Source of the DNA: Phoronis australis
Taxonomy: Eukaryota; Phoronida; Phoronidae
Assembly (NCBI GenBank): GCA_002633005.1
Contig: NMRA01000655.1
Span: 141,246 to 168,371, forward strand
Reading direction: 5' to 3'
Length of the DNA: 27,126 nucleotides
In this document: piece after piece, positions 1 to 8,993 of the stretch
Layout: each line of letters opens with the position of its first letter
How positions within the stretch are numbered: position 1 is the stretch's first letter
The notes under the pieces: generated by a model
The model's database searches: none
What the model was told of the DNA's origin: nothing
What the model saw: the letters and a program-made list of their open reading frames with translations, nothing else
Made by a program: the position numbers and the translations under genes

Positions 1-15
1 CCCCCCCCCCCCCCC
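1..15. repeat. Poly-C run at window edge
   Basis: Fifteen consecutive C residues open the window. This is either a simple repeat or, more likely, a low-quality scaffold end. No function is inferred. Confidence 0.6.
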
Positions 16-429
16 GGCGTCCTGTTGCAAGCTCTCATAGGCTCTCTCTTCTCAAGTAGCATTTTGTGCCGCTCTTTCAAATTGTCACTTGTGTGGTAAC
101 AGGTGATTTTAACTTCGGAGAGAGCTTTTCTATCCTTATGGGAATTTTTAGGCCTCGTGGCCGGGCCGGGGCATTTCGGGGAATTTTTCAATATTTTTGA
201 GAGGGGAATAATGCTTATATTCGGTCCCAAAATCGAGGAATTGAGGGCCCTGTCCTTTATGGAAAGAAAAATGCATCATCTTTCAACCCGTAGTCATGAA
301 AACACAGCCTGGCTGGCGGAAGATTGTCCGGTCGTTGCTATGATGCTCGGCAACCGAGATGCGACAAAATATGATCTAACTTTTCGAAAACATTTAAATT
401 TTACACGGACACGTTTTCCTTCGTCGCAG

Positions 430-569
430 TGTATGGCAACGACCCAACGCTTTCAAATCTCAACGTCCTTAGGGATTGTAAAACAGTTGAGTGTCCGTAT
501 TCTTCTAGCCCGTCCGACCAACGCGGTTACAACCCTGAGTATGCCGATAAGCCAACAGAGCTATCGTAG
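430..569 (+). CDS. Possible 3'-terminal exon of an upstream gene
   Basis: A pyrimidine-rich tract ending in CAG (about 411-429) looks like a splice acceptor. After it, a frame with codons starting at 432 runs 45 codons to TAG at 567-569. AATAAA follows at 578-583, only eight bases after the stop. The peptide is hydrophilic, with two Cys (DCKTVEC) and a C-terminal stretch GYNPEYADKPTELS. That stretch contains NPEY, which fits the NPxY pattern of receptor cytoplasmic tails. The frame is open only back to 375, so any gene would need an exon to the left of the window. I do not recognise the family. A chance frame is quite possible; acceptor, stop and poly-A signal together are the only support. 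Confidence 0.25.
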
Positions 570-885
570 CGAGCCTCAATAAACCGGACTGAGTGCGCGT
601 TGGCGCCGGGACGAGCGTTACAAAGACGAAACAAAAGACTCGCGTACAAGAATTAACTTTATTGGTCTCCACGGTCTTCGTTTTAAAAAAATAAAAATAA
701 CTTAATTATAGCAAACATTATTAAACCCTAAAATCGCCATTAGCCACTGTTTGTTTCCATACACATACACTTAGAGAAGATAAATGCATGAGAAAAAAAA
801 ACATAACACCAGGTACCCTACCCAAATTCACCCTTGTTCATAGTTCTTCAAGGCACACCATGTCCGTAGGCCTATGTAAGAATAG

Positions 886-1085
886 ATGAATATTGAGTTT
901 ACAACTATCACTGCTGTGTTTGACACCAATGGTGTACCATTTACTTTCAACAAAAAACAAGGCACTAGTATGGTGCTCAAAAGAAGACAGAGGACATGGC
1001 CAATCTATTCAACAACTTCCAAACCAACTTCACCTTTAATGCCGTACGGTCTGCCTTCACAACGTGTTTATTCACACGAAAATTG
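886..1085 (+). pseudogene. Coding-like fragment, unrecognised, frameshifted
   Basis: One frame from 886 reads FTTITAVFDTNGVPFTFNKK and onward. Near 985 protein-like sequence appears to continue in another frame, including TEDMANLFNNFQTNFTFNAV, up to a good donor (TTG|GTGAGT) at 1085/1086. A one-base frameshift in an old exon or mobile-element remnant would explain this. I do not recognise the family, and chance reading is possible. Confidence 0.15.
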
Positions 1086-1702
1086 GTGAGTCTGTATGTC
1101 AGGCAGTCTTGACTGGACTGGCAAGAAATCAGGCGAAGAAGTCAATACATGTAAATTGCACGTATCGTCCTATTTTCTTGTTTAGCGACTTGGTAGGTGG
1201 TATCCGCATGCTATTTTGTCCTGTCTTGTACACTTCCAAGACTAACTTCGTGGTACTTAGTCGCTACTGAGAATATTTTAGTTGCCAAGTATTTGTTCGC
1301 AGTTAAAATTTGACCAAGGTCTGTTTAGTCCGTTTGACGAAAAACCAGCTGCTGCTAAGCGTTTTTTATTGTTGGGTTCATTATCTTTTTGTTTCACAAC
1401 AAAGATTTCACGATATTCACGAATTTCAAAATTCTTCACCAACGAAAACCACAGTTTTGCCTTGACGCTACAAGTTATTGGAATACAGAAGTGTCTGCAC
1501 CCGCTGCCCAAGGACCATGTCCTGGGGGGTCCAACAACGAGCATACATAGGGTTGTTTGCAAGTCCTTCACTACAGGAAGGTAAAAGCGAGTGAGCTTCG
1601 AAGTGGGCTCAGAGTCCCTGAACCTCTAGATCTGCACCCGGCGGGAGTAGGGTACGACGACCGTGTATGTGATCAGTAGTTCTCGATCGATATTTCAGTA
1701 AG

Positions 1703-1835
1703 ATGGCTACATTTTATTTTGAAAGTAAGAATATCCAAGGGCTTTTTGACACGATAGTGTACGAGATTTGTAATGCATTTCAATTTGAAACTGTATCATC
1801 CGAAGCAACTTGTCTCTTCAACGTAACCTGCTTAC
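1703..1835 (+). CDS. Weak candidate short exon starting with ATG
   Basis: An ATG at 1703 opens about 44 codons (MATFYFESKNIQGLF onward, with three Cys) to a donor-like C|GTGAGT at 1835/1836. It lies just before the first recognised receptor exon, but it would leave one base of a codon where that exon needs two, so the two cannot be joined directly. It does not look like a signal peptide. Listed only because of ATG plus donor; chance is likely. Confidence 0.12.
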
Positions 1836-2070
1836 GTGAGTAATACCTTACAGACTTCATGCTGAAGCGTATTCGCAGTTAGTCGCGCAATGCTAAATTC
1901 ATGTGCAAGCGCTAAGTTTGACATCTTGTGGTTAGCAGAACCTGTCAGCTGACGTTCCAATTTCAAAAATCAATTGAACTCTTGTTCCGAAAGTTTGGTG
2001 GGAATTAGTAACTTATCTTTCCATTCACTGTTCCTCGGAATCTAAGTGGCGAAGCGAAGGAGTCATTCAG

Positions 2071-2212
2071 TTTGCCCACGACTGGCAAAATAAATGACAT
2101 TCTTGCTTTCAGTTTTAGTGCCAAGGCCAACGACGGTTCAGGCGATACTTATAAATGGAATCCTTGTACAGACTTCAATGAACCGTACCAATATTTGTGT
2201 TCGAACGTTGCA
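2071..2212 (+). CDS. Receptor-like gene, exon a (start of MRH domain)
   Basis: Acceptor CATTCAG ends at 2070; the donor is GCA|GTAAGT at 2212/2213, phase 0. It encodes residues 1-47, including GKINDI and DTYKWNPCTDF, a hallmark of the start of M6P-receptor-like domains. Alternative acceptors in the same phase end at 2046 and 2113. The exon needs two bases from an upstream exon that was not found. Confidence 0.8.
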
Positions 2213-5200
2213 GTAAGTACACACAGGTTTACTCTCATTCACAAGTTTGAGACAATAAAGCCGTTTGTGAATCACTCACCTTGAAACACCTAACCTTCAA
2301 AAACATATCTACCTGACCACAAAACGTTCATGTACGTCACGTACACAGAGGTTCTACGTGTGTGCTATCGTTCGGATGATTGAATGCTGCACTTGTAGTG
2401 GGTCGCTATTGAAACGTTCTTTTGAAGGAAACCAGGACAGAACAGAGCTGACATTGTTATAATCCGGATATGTTTGAAATCCGCTGCTGGTGAAAACCAC
2501 GAGTCATTAAAGCCAGTACGACATGAGTGGCACTGATACCTGACTGCGTATCCACGAGTACGTTTTCACAGGCAGGCTGCATTAGAACTACCAAGTAAAC
2601 CCCGGTCGTGAATTCTGTTCAGCTTCTCGTGATCCTTGAATGAATGGCCCTCTCTTTAACTTTAGTGAAGCCTATTTCAAATATTTGGCGTGGTGTTTTC
2701 GGTCAGTGACTTGCGATTGGAGGCCAGTGATTCACAATCATGGTGGGTGATTCATCTTCCTTCCTTAGTTATGCATGATACGTTGCTTGAATTGCTCAAG
2801 TTAACGCAGAAATGACTACTTATCACTAATAAATGACCGCAGACTGACCCTGTGAAAACTTTTTTTCTGTCTTTTCCGTGAAGACTAGCTCCTGCTCTTG
2901 AGCAATCTGTGAATTTGAGATTTGTAAGTTTAAGGCGAAATACGTGCCTGAGAACCGGATGAAACAATCTTTGCAATTGAACCGATGATATGACGTTAAT
3001 ATGATGTCACGTCACAGGTATAGGGCAGGGGACGCACTATACATGTACGTAATGTCGGATATTGCCGATCTAAGGATTTAATTTATTTAATATGGGACCC
3101 ATTCTTGATGAAACCTTACTGCATTTTCTGCAAATTTTCCTTGCAGGCTTGCCAAGTACGGTCAACGGATGCTTATAGCCTTGGGAATCAAGCTTCGGCA
3201 GAGTTTGTAAGCGATCCACAGAAAGGCCTACAAATCTCCTACACCAGCACGGATTCGTTTGGCACAAAAAGGTACAGCGTACAACTCCGCTTCGCACATT
3301 TTCAGTAAGATTGTCTCATGACTAACGTACGAACGACGAAGGGCCTCACGAGAGCGAAAATTATTTCATAGCGCTAGCCTCCAATCAAGCCTTCTAATAA
3401 ACATGAAAGTCTAGTGAACAACTCGAAAACGATGCCATTTGGTCATAATTTGAGGCCCGTTGCAAGAAACTGACTTTAGTTCATTTTTGATTTATGTCTA
3501 AGATTTGTCTCAACTTCCACCCACATCCGGCAAGTTCGTCAAAATTAAGACAAAACTTAATATAAAAACTCAAATTTAATACCTCATTCTTAAAACGGAC
3601 TTGAGGCAAATTTAAGTTTTATCTTAAAATGAACTGAAATCTAATACTTGTCTTGGCTACGTCGATAGAGATAGTAAGTATATCGATAGATTTAGTAAGT
3701 CTATCGACAGAGCTACAATGTCTATTGATAGAGACAAGTCTATCGACAGAGTAACTAGGTGTATCGATAGAGATAGTAAGTCTATTGATAGAGATAGTAT
3801 AAGTCTATCGATGGAGTTAGTAAGTCCGTCTATCAATATAGATATTTTAATATCTAAAAGTATATCTATATAGTTAGTAAGTCTGTCGATAGAGTTAGTC
3901 TATCGACAGGGTAATTATGTCTATCGATAGAATTAGTAAGTCTATAGATAGGGTTAGTAAGTCTATCGATAGAGTTAGCAAGTCTGTCGATAGAGTTACT
4001 AAGTATATCGTTAGAGTTAGTAAGTCTATCGATGGAGATAACAACGGAGAGAAAAAGTTGCCGTGCTGCCTTTTTACTGCCACCTTACGTTTAGATGATT
4101 GCGGGCCATGGTGCTCTATCCCTATTCCATGTTTTAATAACAAATATATATAATTTGGGAAAGGATCTCGTTTCAGCGAAAAATTGAGCTGGTTACACAC
4201 GATGTTGTTTTATAACAACTATCGGTTAAAACTTACTTCAAAAAGACAGTCATGTATACGTAGTAACTGGCTGATGTCGTCCTCGAGCCCGAGGTTAAAT
4301 GAACATACTGGCGTTACATTTCTGAGCCTTACCATCTTTTCTAGAACCAGCTTTGTTTCCCTGAAATGTGGCACAGATGAAGTGGCCCATTTTACTGCTG
4401 ATGGCGAGCAGCCGACCGGGTCAGCGAAGTTCGTATGTACTAAGTCTTGACAAAACTTTGGTGCTGCAAAGCAGTCTGACTTAATTACACCTTACGTTTG
4501 GTTACGTTCTTTTAGATTACGGTTTACTACACGGGTTCTAGGAAAGCAGAAGTTCTCTTACAAACATTCCGTAACCAATTCTTCCCCTCGCAAGCCATGG
4601 TAGCTTGGACTCATGTTCTCTTTTAAGCTAATTGCCACGTGATTTACTTTAATTTGAGATCACGATGAATTCATTTACTACTGCGTTTGTCTTTATTATG
4701 ATCTGTGCAAAGGAGTACCTATTTCCTTTTTGGTGATCTCAACACTTTCGCTGACACCCATAGTAGATGTATATGATCTATGCTTGTACCGAGGGTACCA
4801 TAGGACTAGTAGACAATAGGAGAATCCGGAGAGTTTTGGGAGATATCGCTAGATCACATGACACTTTGGCGTAAGGGTTCGTGAGTAGACCTCAGCTGAT
4901 GGTAGCAACGCAAGACGTTCGTGAATGAGAGGTAGTGTGATCACGAGCTTCCCTTAGCAACACTTAGGGAAGAATTGAGTGATCTCACGTTTCTCGCAAA
5001 AAAATTATTCATTGGAATACTGCTAAGTCGACCTTACTACCATACAGTAGCAAAATTGCGGTCACTGATAGAATTGCATGCCCCTGCCTTCATCGTCTAG
5101 ACCTAATGTTATTTTTATACTTGCTAAGCAACCCGTTATATCTTAAATTCAAACAGGATGGGCTAAGTTGAAAACCACTTGAGGCGATGTCCGCATTTTA

Positions 5201-8200
5201 TCTTAGGTTCAACATTTACAAGTATGCACCCGAATAATACTCCAAGCGTAAAGAACAGGAAGGGAAACAGTCTCTTGGTGTTTCAACTATTATTAAAATC
5301 TCTTGGTCTATTTACATCGCCTCTTGTCTATTTACACTGTCACGACGTTTCGGTCGGTCTATTCTCCGGTTTTAGAAAGTCGGTCTCATGGTGTTTCAAC
5401 TTGTATATTAAATTGTTTGTAATAGTTCACGTAGCTTTGGCCACCGCTTATTTCAGTATATGACCATACAAAGTCCGCATTGTTGTGCGCCGGAATTCGG
5501 GGGACTCAGTCCTGGCTCAGTTCTTCTCATAATGTGAGTACTGTAGCACTTTAAGAATATCTTTGTAGCTTAATTTGCGATTTGAATAACCGATAAGAAC
5601 AAATATTAGGTGCCATAGAATATCATCTGATGTTTAGATACACAGCTGTGTTCAAGTTACATGTAAATATGAAGCGCCAAAGGGTTCTTAAAGAGCATCT
5701 TTCTGCACGTAGTTGCTTAATTTACGAGTACTCCTAGTTCTTAAATGATCTTCGTTCTGTTCTTGATCAACGCGTACTTCAGTACCACGGTCACGGGCAA
5801 TACTTGGTTTAGTTGCCCAAATCGGCAACTGTATATTTTGGTTAAGTAAAACTGCACGTGGATTAAGCAAAGTACGCGTTGAATAACAGCAGTACGATGG
5901 TCGTTTAAGAACTAAAAGTGCCCGTTGATTGAGCAAAAGTACGCGTAGATTAAGAAAAAGTACGTGTACATTAAGTACATTTCTACATGCAGAAAGGTAC
6001 TCGTTTAAGAATCCCTGACTCTTCATAATTGATAGATACACACAGGGGATTTCCTCACCTATGTCGTTTCCCATCTATTGTGGATGGCAATCCTCGGAAC
6101 CGGCAAAGGACCGATACGACATTTTGGTGGAAAGTCTCCATGGTGATGAAGTTCTGCTTGTCTGTGACAAACCATTTTCTTTACCCTTTTCGAAGCTTCT
6201 AAACATTAATTTATTTCACTAGCCTCCGATTACAGTACTGTTATTATACTGGCCATGCACCAATGTCTGCCTAACTCGATAAACCTGGATTAAGTTTTAA
6301 TAGAGAAAGCTTTACGATCTTTGAAAAAACGGTGAAGTTCAACATTTGTGTCTGTGAACCAAAAATTGTTTATTTATTTGCTACTCATAAATGCTGGTTT
6401 CAATTTCCAAGAAGTCAGTTTTTACGAGAAGGTGTTAACGGCCAGAAGATAGGCACACGGGGCAAGCTGACACCTTTCTTCTGTTCAGCCTGTCTCTCAA
6501 TGCAAAATTCGATTAGTCATGCCAATGTAAAACTCATGACAGTCGTTGCAGTTCACCTGATACACCGTATTACCACTTCCCACGGTGTTTAATTTGGACT
6601 AACTGGACAAAAAATTTAGTCTATTACATGTACTAAAATCTGCAACAAGGTTAACTGACGGGGCTATAACTGCTAACAGTCTGTGTATACATGTATGTCG
6701 GTTTTAAGTGACAGATGATGATCCAGTAAATGACAGCTCAATAAAAACTTTCTCTTGTTCAGGACACAGGTCATTCTTGATCTTAACAATACATGTGTAA
6801 AATTTTTAATCCGTGAAGCTATTCACATGCAGGCACTCCATAACTCCATAGTAATGTTGGAGCATACAGGTAATGGTAGTGCTATAGATTTTAGTTGACA
6901 GATTTTGTACCATGCGGTGTGTTATGATGACTCTGTTACGATATATTACTTTTTGTCTACTATTCTACCTGAAGAGGGTATTTAAAAATATCGAAACATA
7001 GTTCTCATGTTGCACTTTAGCGTCTTTTTGTCTTCCACTTCTTTCTTCTAATTTGACCAAAACTAATATTGTCGATAGCTGAACATTGATGACGTGATTA
7101 GTCAAATTTATTGCAACTATATCGATCTTTGTTTCAGCTTTTTTTCTCTGCTTTTCGTTTATTTGGTTGGTGGAATCTTATTCATGAAGTTTGTTCGCGG
7201 CGCTCAAGGTCAGGAGGTTGTGCCTAACGTTTCATTCTGGAAAGATTGTCCCTCACTCATAAAGGTAAAAGTGAGGCACATACGCGTCTAATATTGGCGG
7301 TCATCATCCACACATGCGCGCTGTATATTTTCATATCGCATCTAAAAACGCGAAGCGGTCAAGTGGCCGTGCTAACACAATAGTAGAGTTAGAACTCGCG
7401 ACTCTTGCCAGCTATACAAACGAAATTGACTGCTTACAAGATCGCCCAGTTCCTAAGTCACACTTTTCAGTAAAACTCATACACGGATATGTTAATACCG
7501 AATTTCATGGTTTACGCGCCCTTCAATGGTACAACAAGAAAACTGGTATGATTTTCACGAATGCATACACTGGGACATCACACGCGTGACCTTTTATCAC
7601 TTTTGCATACATGATGGTATGAACGTATGTTTACATTATCTGGGATAAGCTCTACAGAAGCTCACTGAGACAGAGCAGAACTGGATGTATGCTACACGAC
7701 ATTTCTTTCGTACAGTTGCCTAAACACAAATATCGTAAAACATCTCTAATTTCCAATTGTTACGATAGCAAGTGGGGAATTGGAAAATCGAGTGCATTTA
7801 AACCGTTCAATTTTGATAGAGTTGTGGAAACCTTTCTAAACCGGTTACATTTTGACACTCTGTAGTACATTTCGTTGTGCACGAGCTGCTTTGGGTGGCA
7901 AGCGTTTAGCTTAGTTTCATATGCAGGTTTGACACGTGTTTTATATTGTTGAATAATCAAGGTCAGAGGCCTAACCTCTGTACTCGAAAATCATGGAACG
8001 TTTTGCGTAGACCTGTACTCAACTACTGCGGCGTGATTGATTAAATTTCGAGTCTGTGTCTGAGTTCAGAGACAAGACCCTGTATGCTGATCTTCCGATT
8101 ATGAGTGAGAAGAAATTGTCCGTTTAAATAACTGCATCGATTATATAAATGTTTAGATACAGTATTAGTAGACTTAACGAAACTAGCAAGTAAACACGAT

Positions 8201-8365
8201 ACGCAAAGAACATTCCAGAGTAAAAATTTGACTTAGAAAGCTAAACATTTGAAGTATTTGCATGAAGCTTTGATAGCCCGAAATTTAAAATCTGCTTGTA
8301 CATTTCAGAAAGGTGTGTTGTTCTCAACGCGCCAGACCCATCGTCCCGGTTACGAAGCACTATAG
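2071..8365 (+). CDS. Mannose-6-phosphate-receptor-like type I membrane protein (six exons, 5' end missing)
   Basis: Exons are 2071-2212, 3147-3271, 4345-4432, 5457-5533, 7138-7264 and 8309-8365. All have AG/GT borders with matching phases (2,0,2,0,2,0), giving 204 residues to the stop; numbering starts at Leu of TTG 2072. Residues 25-128 form an MRH-type lumenal domain, with NPC at 30-32, ACQ at 48-50, KRTSFVSLKC at 88-97 and FYMTI at 118-122. Residues 139-160 are a membrane span. The cytosolic tail carries SFWKD at 176-180 and ends GYEAL. By recall, domain 3 of the cation-independent receptor has ACQ with the ligand Gln, while the cation-dependent receptor shares the LSxGSxLL..YxVGG membrane region and the FW tail motif. 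Gln50, Arg89, Glu110 and Tyr119 are the likely sugar-contact residues. Known members carry lysosomal enzymes from Golgi to endosomes. The signal peptide and first Cys are not seen. Confidence 0.85.
3147..3271 (+). CDS. Receptor-like gene, exon b
   Basis: Acceptor TTTTCCTTGCAG ends at 3146; the donor is AG|GTACAG at 3271/3272. It encodes residues 48-88 and two bases of Arg89. It opens with ACQVRST, where the Gln matches the ligand Gln of cation-independent receptor domains, then YSLGNQ and LQISYTSTD, which fit the MRH beta strands. Confidence 0.9.
3474..3645. repeat. Imperfect inverted repeat (MITE-like) in intron
   Basis: A left arm beginning TTTAGTTCATTTTTGAT (about 3475) aligns with the reverse complement of the right arm, beginning TTTCAGTTCATTTTAAGAT (about 3645). 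They match over roughly 43 bases with several mismatches. The arms face each other around an AT-rich centre. No clear target-site duplication is seen. Confidence 0.4.
3660..4038. repeat. Minisatellite of about 21 bp with a palindromic core
   Basis: Degenerate tandem units of about 18-24 bp have the consensus AGTAAGTCTATCGATAGAGTT. Each good unit contains the self-complementary 12-mer TCTATCGATAGA. It lies in the intron between receptor exons b and c. Because the unit is near a multiple of three, it produces repetitive SIDRVSK peptide readings that are not genes. Confidence 0.9.
4345..4432 (+). CDS. Receptor-like gene, exon c
   Basis: Acceptor CATCTTTTCTAG ends at 4344; the donor is TTC|GTATGT at 4432/4433, phase 0. 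The first base completes Arg89 (AG+A). It encodes TSFVSLKCGTDEVAHF, DGEQ and SAKF (residues 90-118). Arg89 plus the strand ending in Cys97 aligns with the RRAVVMISC-type strand of the cation-dependent receptor. Confidence 0.9.
4433..5456. other. Intron, about 1 kb, no gene seen
   Basis: Nothing recognisable apart from a short diverged direct repeat containing TGGTGTTTCAACT near 5277 and again TGGTGTTTCAACTTG near 5390. Confidence 0.6.
5457..5533 (+). CDS. Receptor-like gene, exon d (end of MRH, start of membrane span)
   Basis: Acceptor CGCTTATTTCAG ends at 5456; the donor is AT|GTGAGT at 5533/5534. It encodes residues 119-143 (YMTIQSPHCCAPEF, then GGLSPGSVLLI) and two bases of Ile144. This 77-base exon was found by predicting its phase and content from its neighbours. 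Tyr119 matches the conserved ligand Tyr, Cys127/128 the closing Cys of the domain, and LSPGSVLLI the entry to the membrane span. Confidence 0.88.
5670..6025. mobile_element. Non-autonomous inverted-repeat element, copy 1 (356 bp)
   Basis: The left end (5670-5710, TGAAGCGCCAAAGGGTTCTT onward) matches the reverse complement of the right end (5985-6025, ending TCTTCA) over about 41 bases with roughly eight mismatches. A TA dinucleotide flanks both ends (5668-5669 and 6026-6027), consistent with a TA target duplication as in Tc1/mariner-type MITEs. The interior has a degenerate repeated motif resembling GTTGAATAAGCAAAAGTACGC at about 5845-5975, seen on the other strand as repeated LLNQRALL readings. 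No transposase is present. Confidence 0.75.
6026..7137. other. Rest of intron between receptor exons d and e
   Basis: About 1.1 kb with no recognisable gene or repeat. A frame at 6332-6592 has no domain and no splice context that fits the gene. Confidence 0.55.
7138..7264 (+). CDS. Receptor-like gene, exon e (membrane span and tail)
   Basis: Acceptor CTTTGTTTCAG ends at 7137; the donor is AAG|GTAAAA at 7264/7265, phase 0. The first base completes Ile144. It encodes FFSLLFVYLVGGILFMKFV (membrane span and basic stop-transfer), then RGAQGQEVVPNVSFWKD and CPSLIK. The VYxVGGxL, GAxGxE, P and FWxD spacing matches the cation-dependent mannose-6-phosphate receptor. Confidence 0.95.
7265..8308. other. 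Last intron of the receptor-like gene, about 1 kb
   Basis: No gene is seen. A 91-codon frame at 7314-7589 has no recognisable domain and lies between two well-supported exons, so it is treated as chance. Confidence 0.6.
8309..8365 (+). CDS. Receptor-like gene, last exon
   Basis: Acceptor TACATTTCAG ends at 8308. Phase 0 fits exon e, and 18 codons run to TAG at 8363-8365 (KGVLFSTRQTHRPGYEAL). GVLFSTRQ aligns with the GCDFVCRS part of the cation-dependent receptor tail, and Tyr201 with the Tyr of its AAYRGV segment. The tail stops soon after, so the acidic di-leucine end known in vertebrates is absent. YEAL at the very end fits the YxxPhi adaptor-binding pattern. Confidence 0.75.
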   Translation, partial: KGVLFSTRQTHRPGYEAL

Positions 8366-8681
8366 CATAAATGTGCCTTGCCAAGACATAGACTCTACGT
8401 TGTATTTTGCCGCGTTCAAACATTTGCATAAATCAAATGACCTATATAATTACGTGTTTGAATGGATCACTTTCATTTTCCAACTGCTTGTCATTATAAA
8501 TAAGCATTGGAGAAAATGGTTATTGAAGACGCCAATCGTATCGTTACTTGAGCGATTCACCGTATACAAACCAATGCTTTTGTGCATCACATAGTTATTT
8601 GACACTGTGTTAACAGCTCCAAAATGTCTGCTTCATAGACACAACCGAGAACATCGTCTCTTTCAGTTACACGTTTAACAA

Positions 8682-8687
8682 AATAAA
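8682..8687 (+). terminator. Likely poly-A signal of the receptor-like gene
   Basis: AATAAA lies 317 bases after the TAG stop. A second AATAAA occurs at 8805-8810. Either could end the transcript before the KLHL10-like gene. Confidence 0.5.
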
Positions 8688-8863
8688 TCTTTTATAACGA
8701 AGCCACGTCATGCGGGTAAAAAACGAAGGTGCTGAAGTACCCATGTAGTTGCTTCCTGTAAGCCATTGTGATATTCGTGTATTTTTATGTTAACCATATC
8801 TTGTAATAAAAATATAAAGCTCACTTGTTCTTCGGTCTTCAAGCAAGTACTACACATAATGGG

Positions 8864-8871
8864 TGACGTCA
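8864..8871. promoter_or_regulatory. Perfect CRE palindrome upstream of the KLHL10-like gene
   Basis: TGACGTCA ends 123 bases before the KLHL10-like ATG. This is the full consensus site for CREB/CREM/ATF proteins. A TATAAA at 8813-8818 lies further upstream; if it is the TATA box, the CRE would fall just downstream of the start site. Regulation is inferred, not shown. Confidence 0.5.
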
Positions 8872-8993
8872 CTGATATTTTACGGCAGATACTGAAAAGC
8901 AACTCCACCAATCGCGGAGCATTGTTTTGGTCTACTACCCGGGAATGACGACAAAGTATTATTCTGGTACCTAGTATCGGAGCCAGTAACTAT

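Larger units (their letters stand above)
584..2070. other. Intergenic or 5' region of the receptor-like gene, no confident gene
   Basis: No confident gene is seen in these 1.5 kb. The receptor-like gene that starts in the next interval lacks its signal-peptide exon, which should lie here or further left. Two weak coding-like stretches (886-1085 and 1703-1835) are listed separately. Open frames on both strands at about 1280-1580 overlap each other, have no recognisable domain, and look like chance. Confidence 0.5.

Noticed and set aside
103-582. 159-codon plus-strand frame
   Set aside because: It starts at GTG, has no domain or protein-like composition, and another frame in the same region fits a terminal exon better.
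1278-1584. Overlapping open frames of about 100 codons on both strands
   Set aside because: No domain; the donor at 1580 is in a compatible phase for the receptor gene, but the peptide is not a signal peptide and has no family resemblance.
3895-4200. Open frames on both strands with repeated SIDRVSK / TLSIDLL peptides
   Set aside because: Produced by the 21-bp minisatellite, whose unit length is a multiple of three; no gene evidence.
4515-4640. Acceptor-like TTCTTTTAG followed by a 37-codon frame, considered as the missing receptor exon
   Set aside because: It has no Cys or membrane-entry sequence; the exon at 5457-5533 fits phase and family much better.
5688-6074. 128-codon minus-strand frame with repeated LLNQRALL
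   Set aside because: It lies inside the inverted-repeat element and reflects its degenerate internal repeats.
7345-7435. Possible tRNA-derived SINE head (AAGTGGCC and GAGTTAGAACTCGCGAC resembling A and B boxes)
   Set aside because: Box matches are imperfect, no cloverleaf could be drawn, and no tail or duplication is seen.
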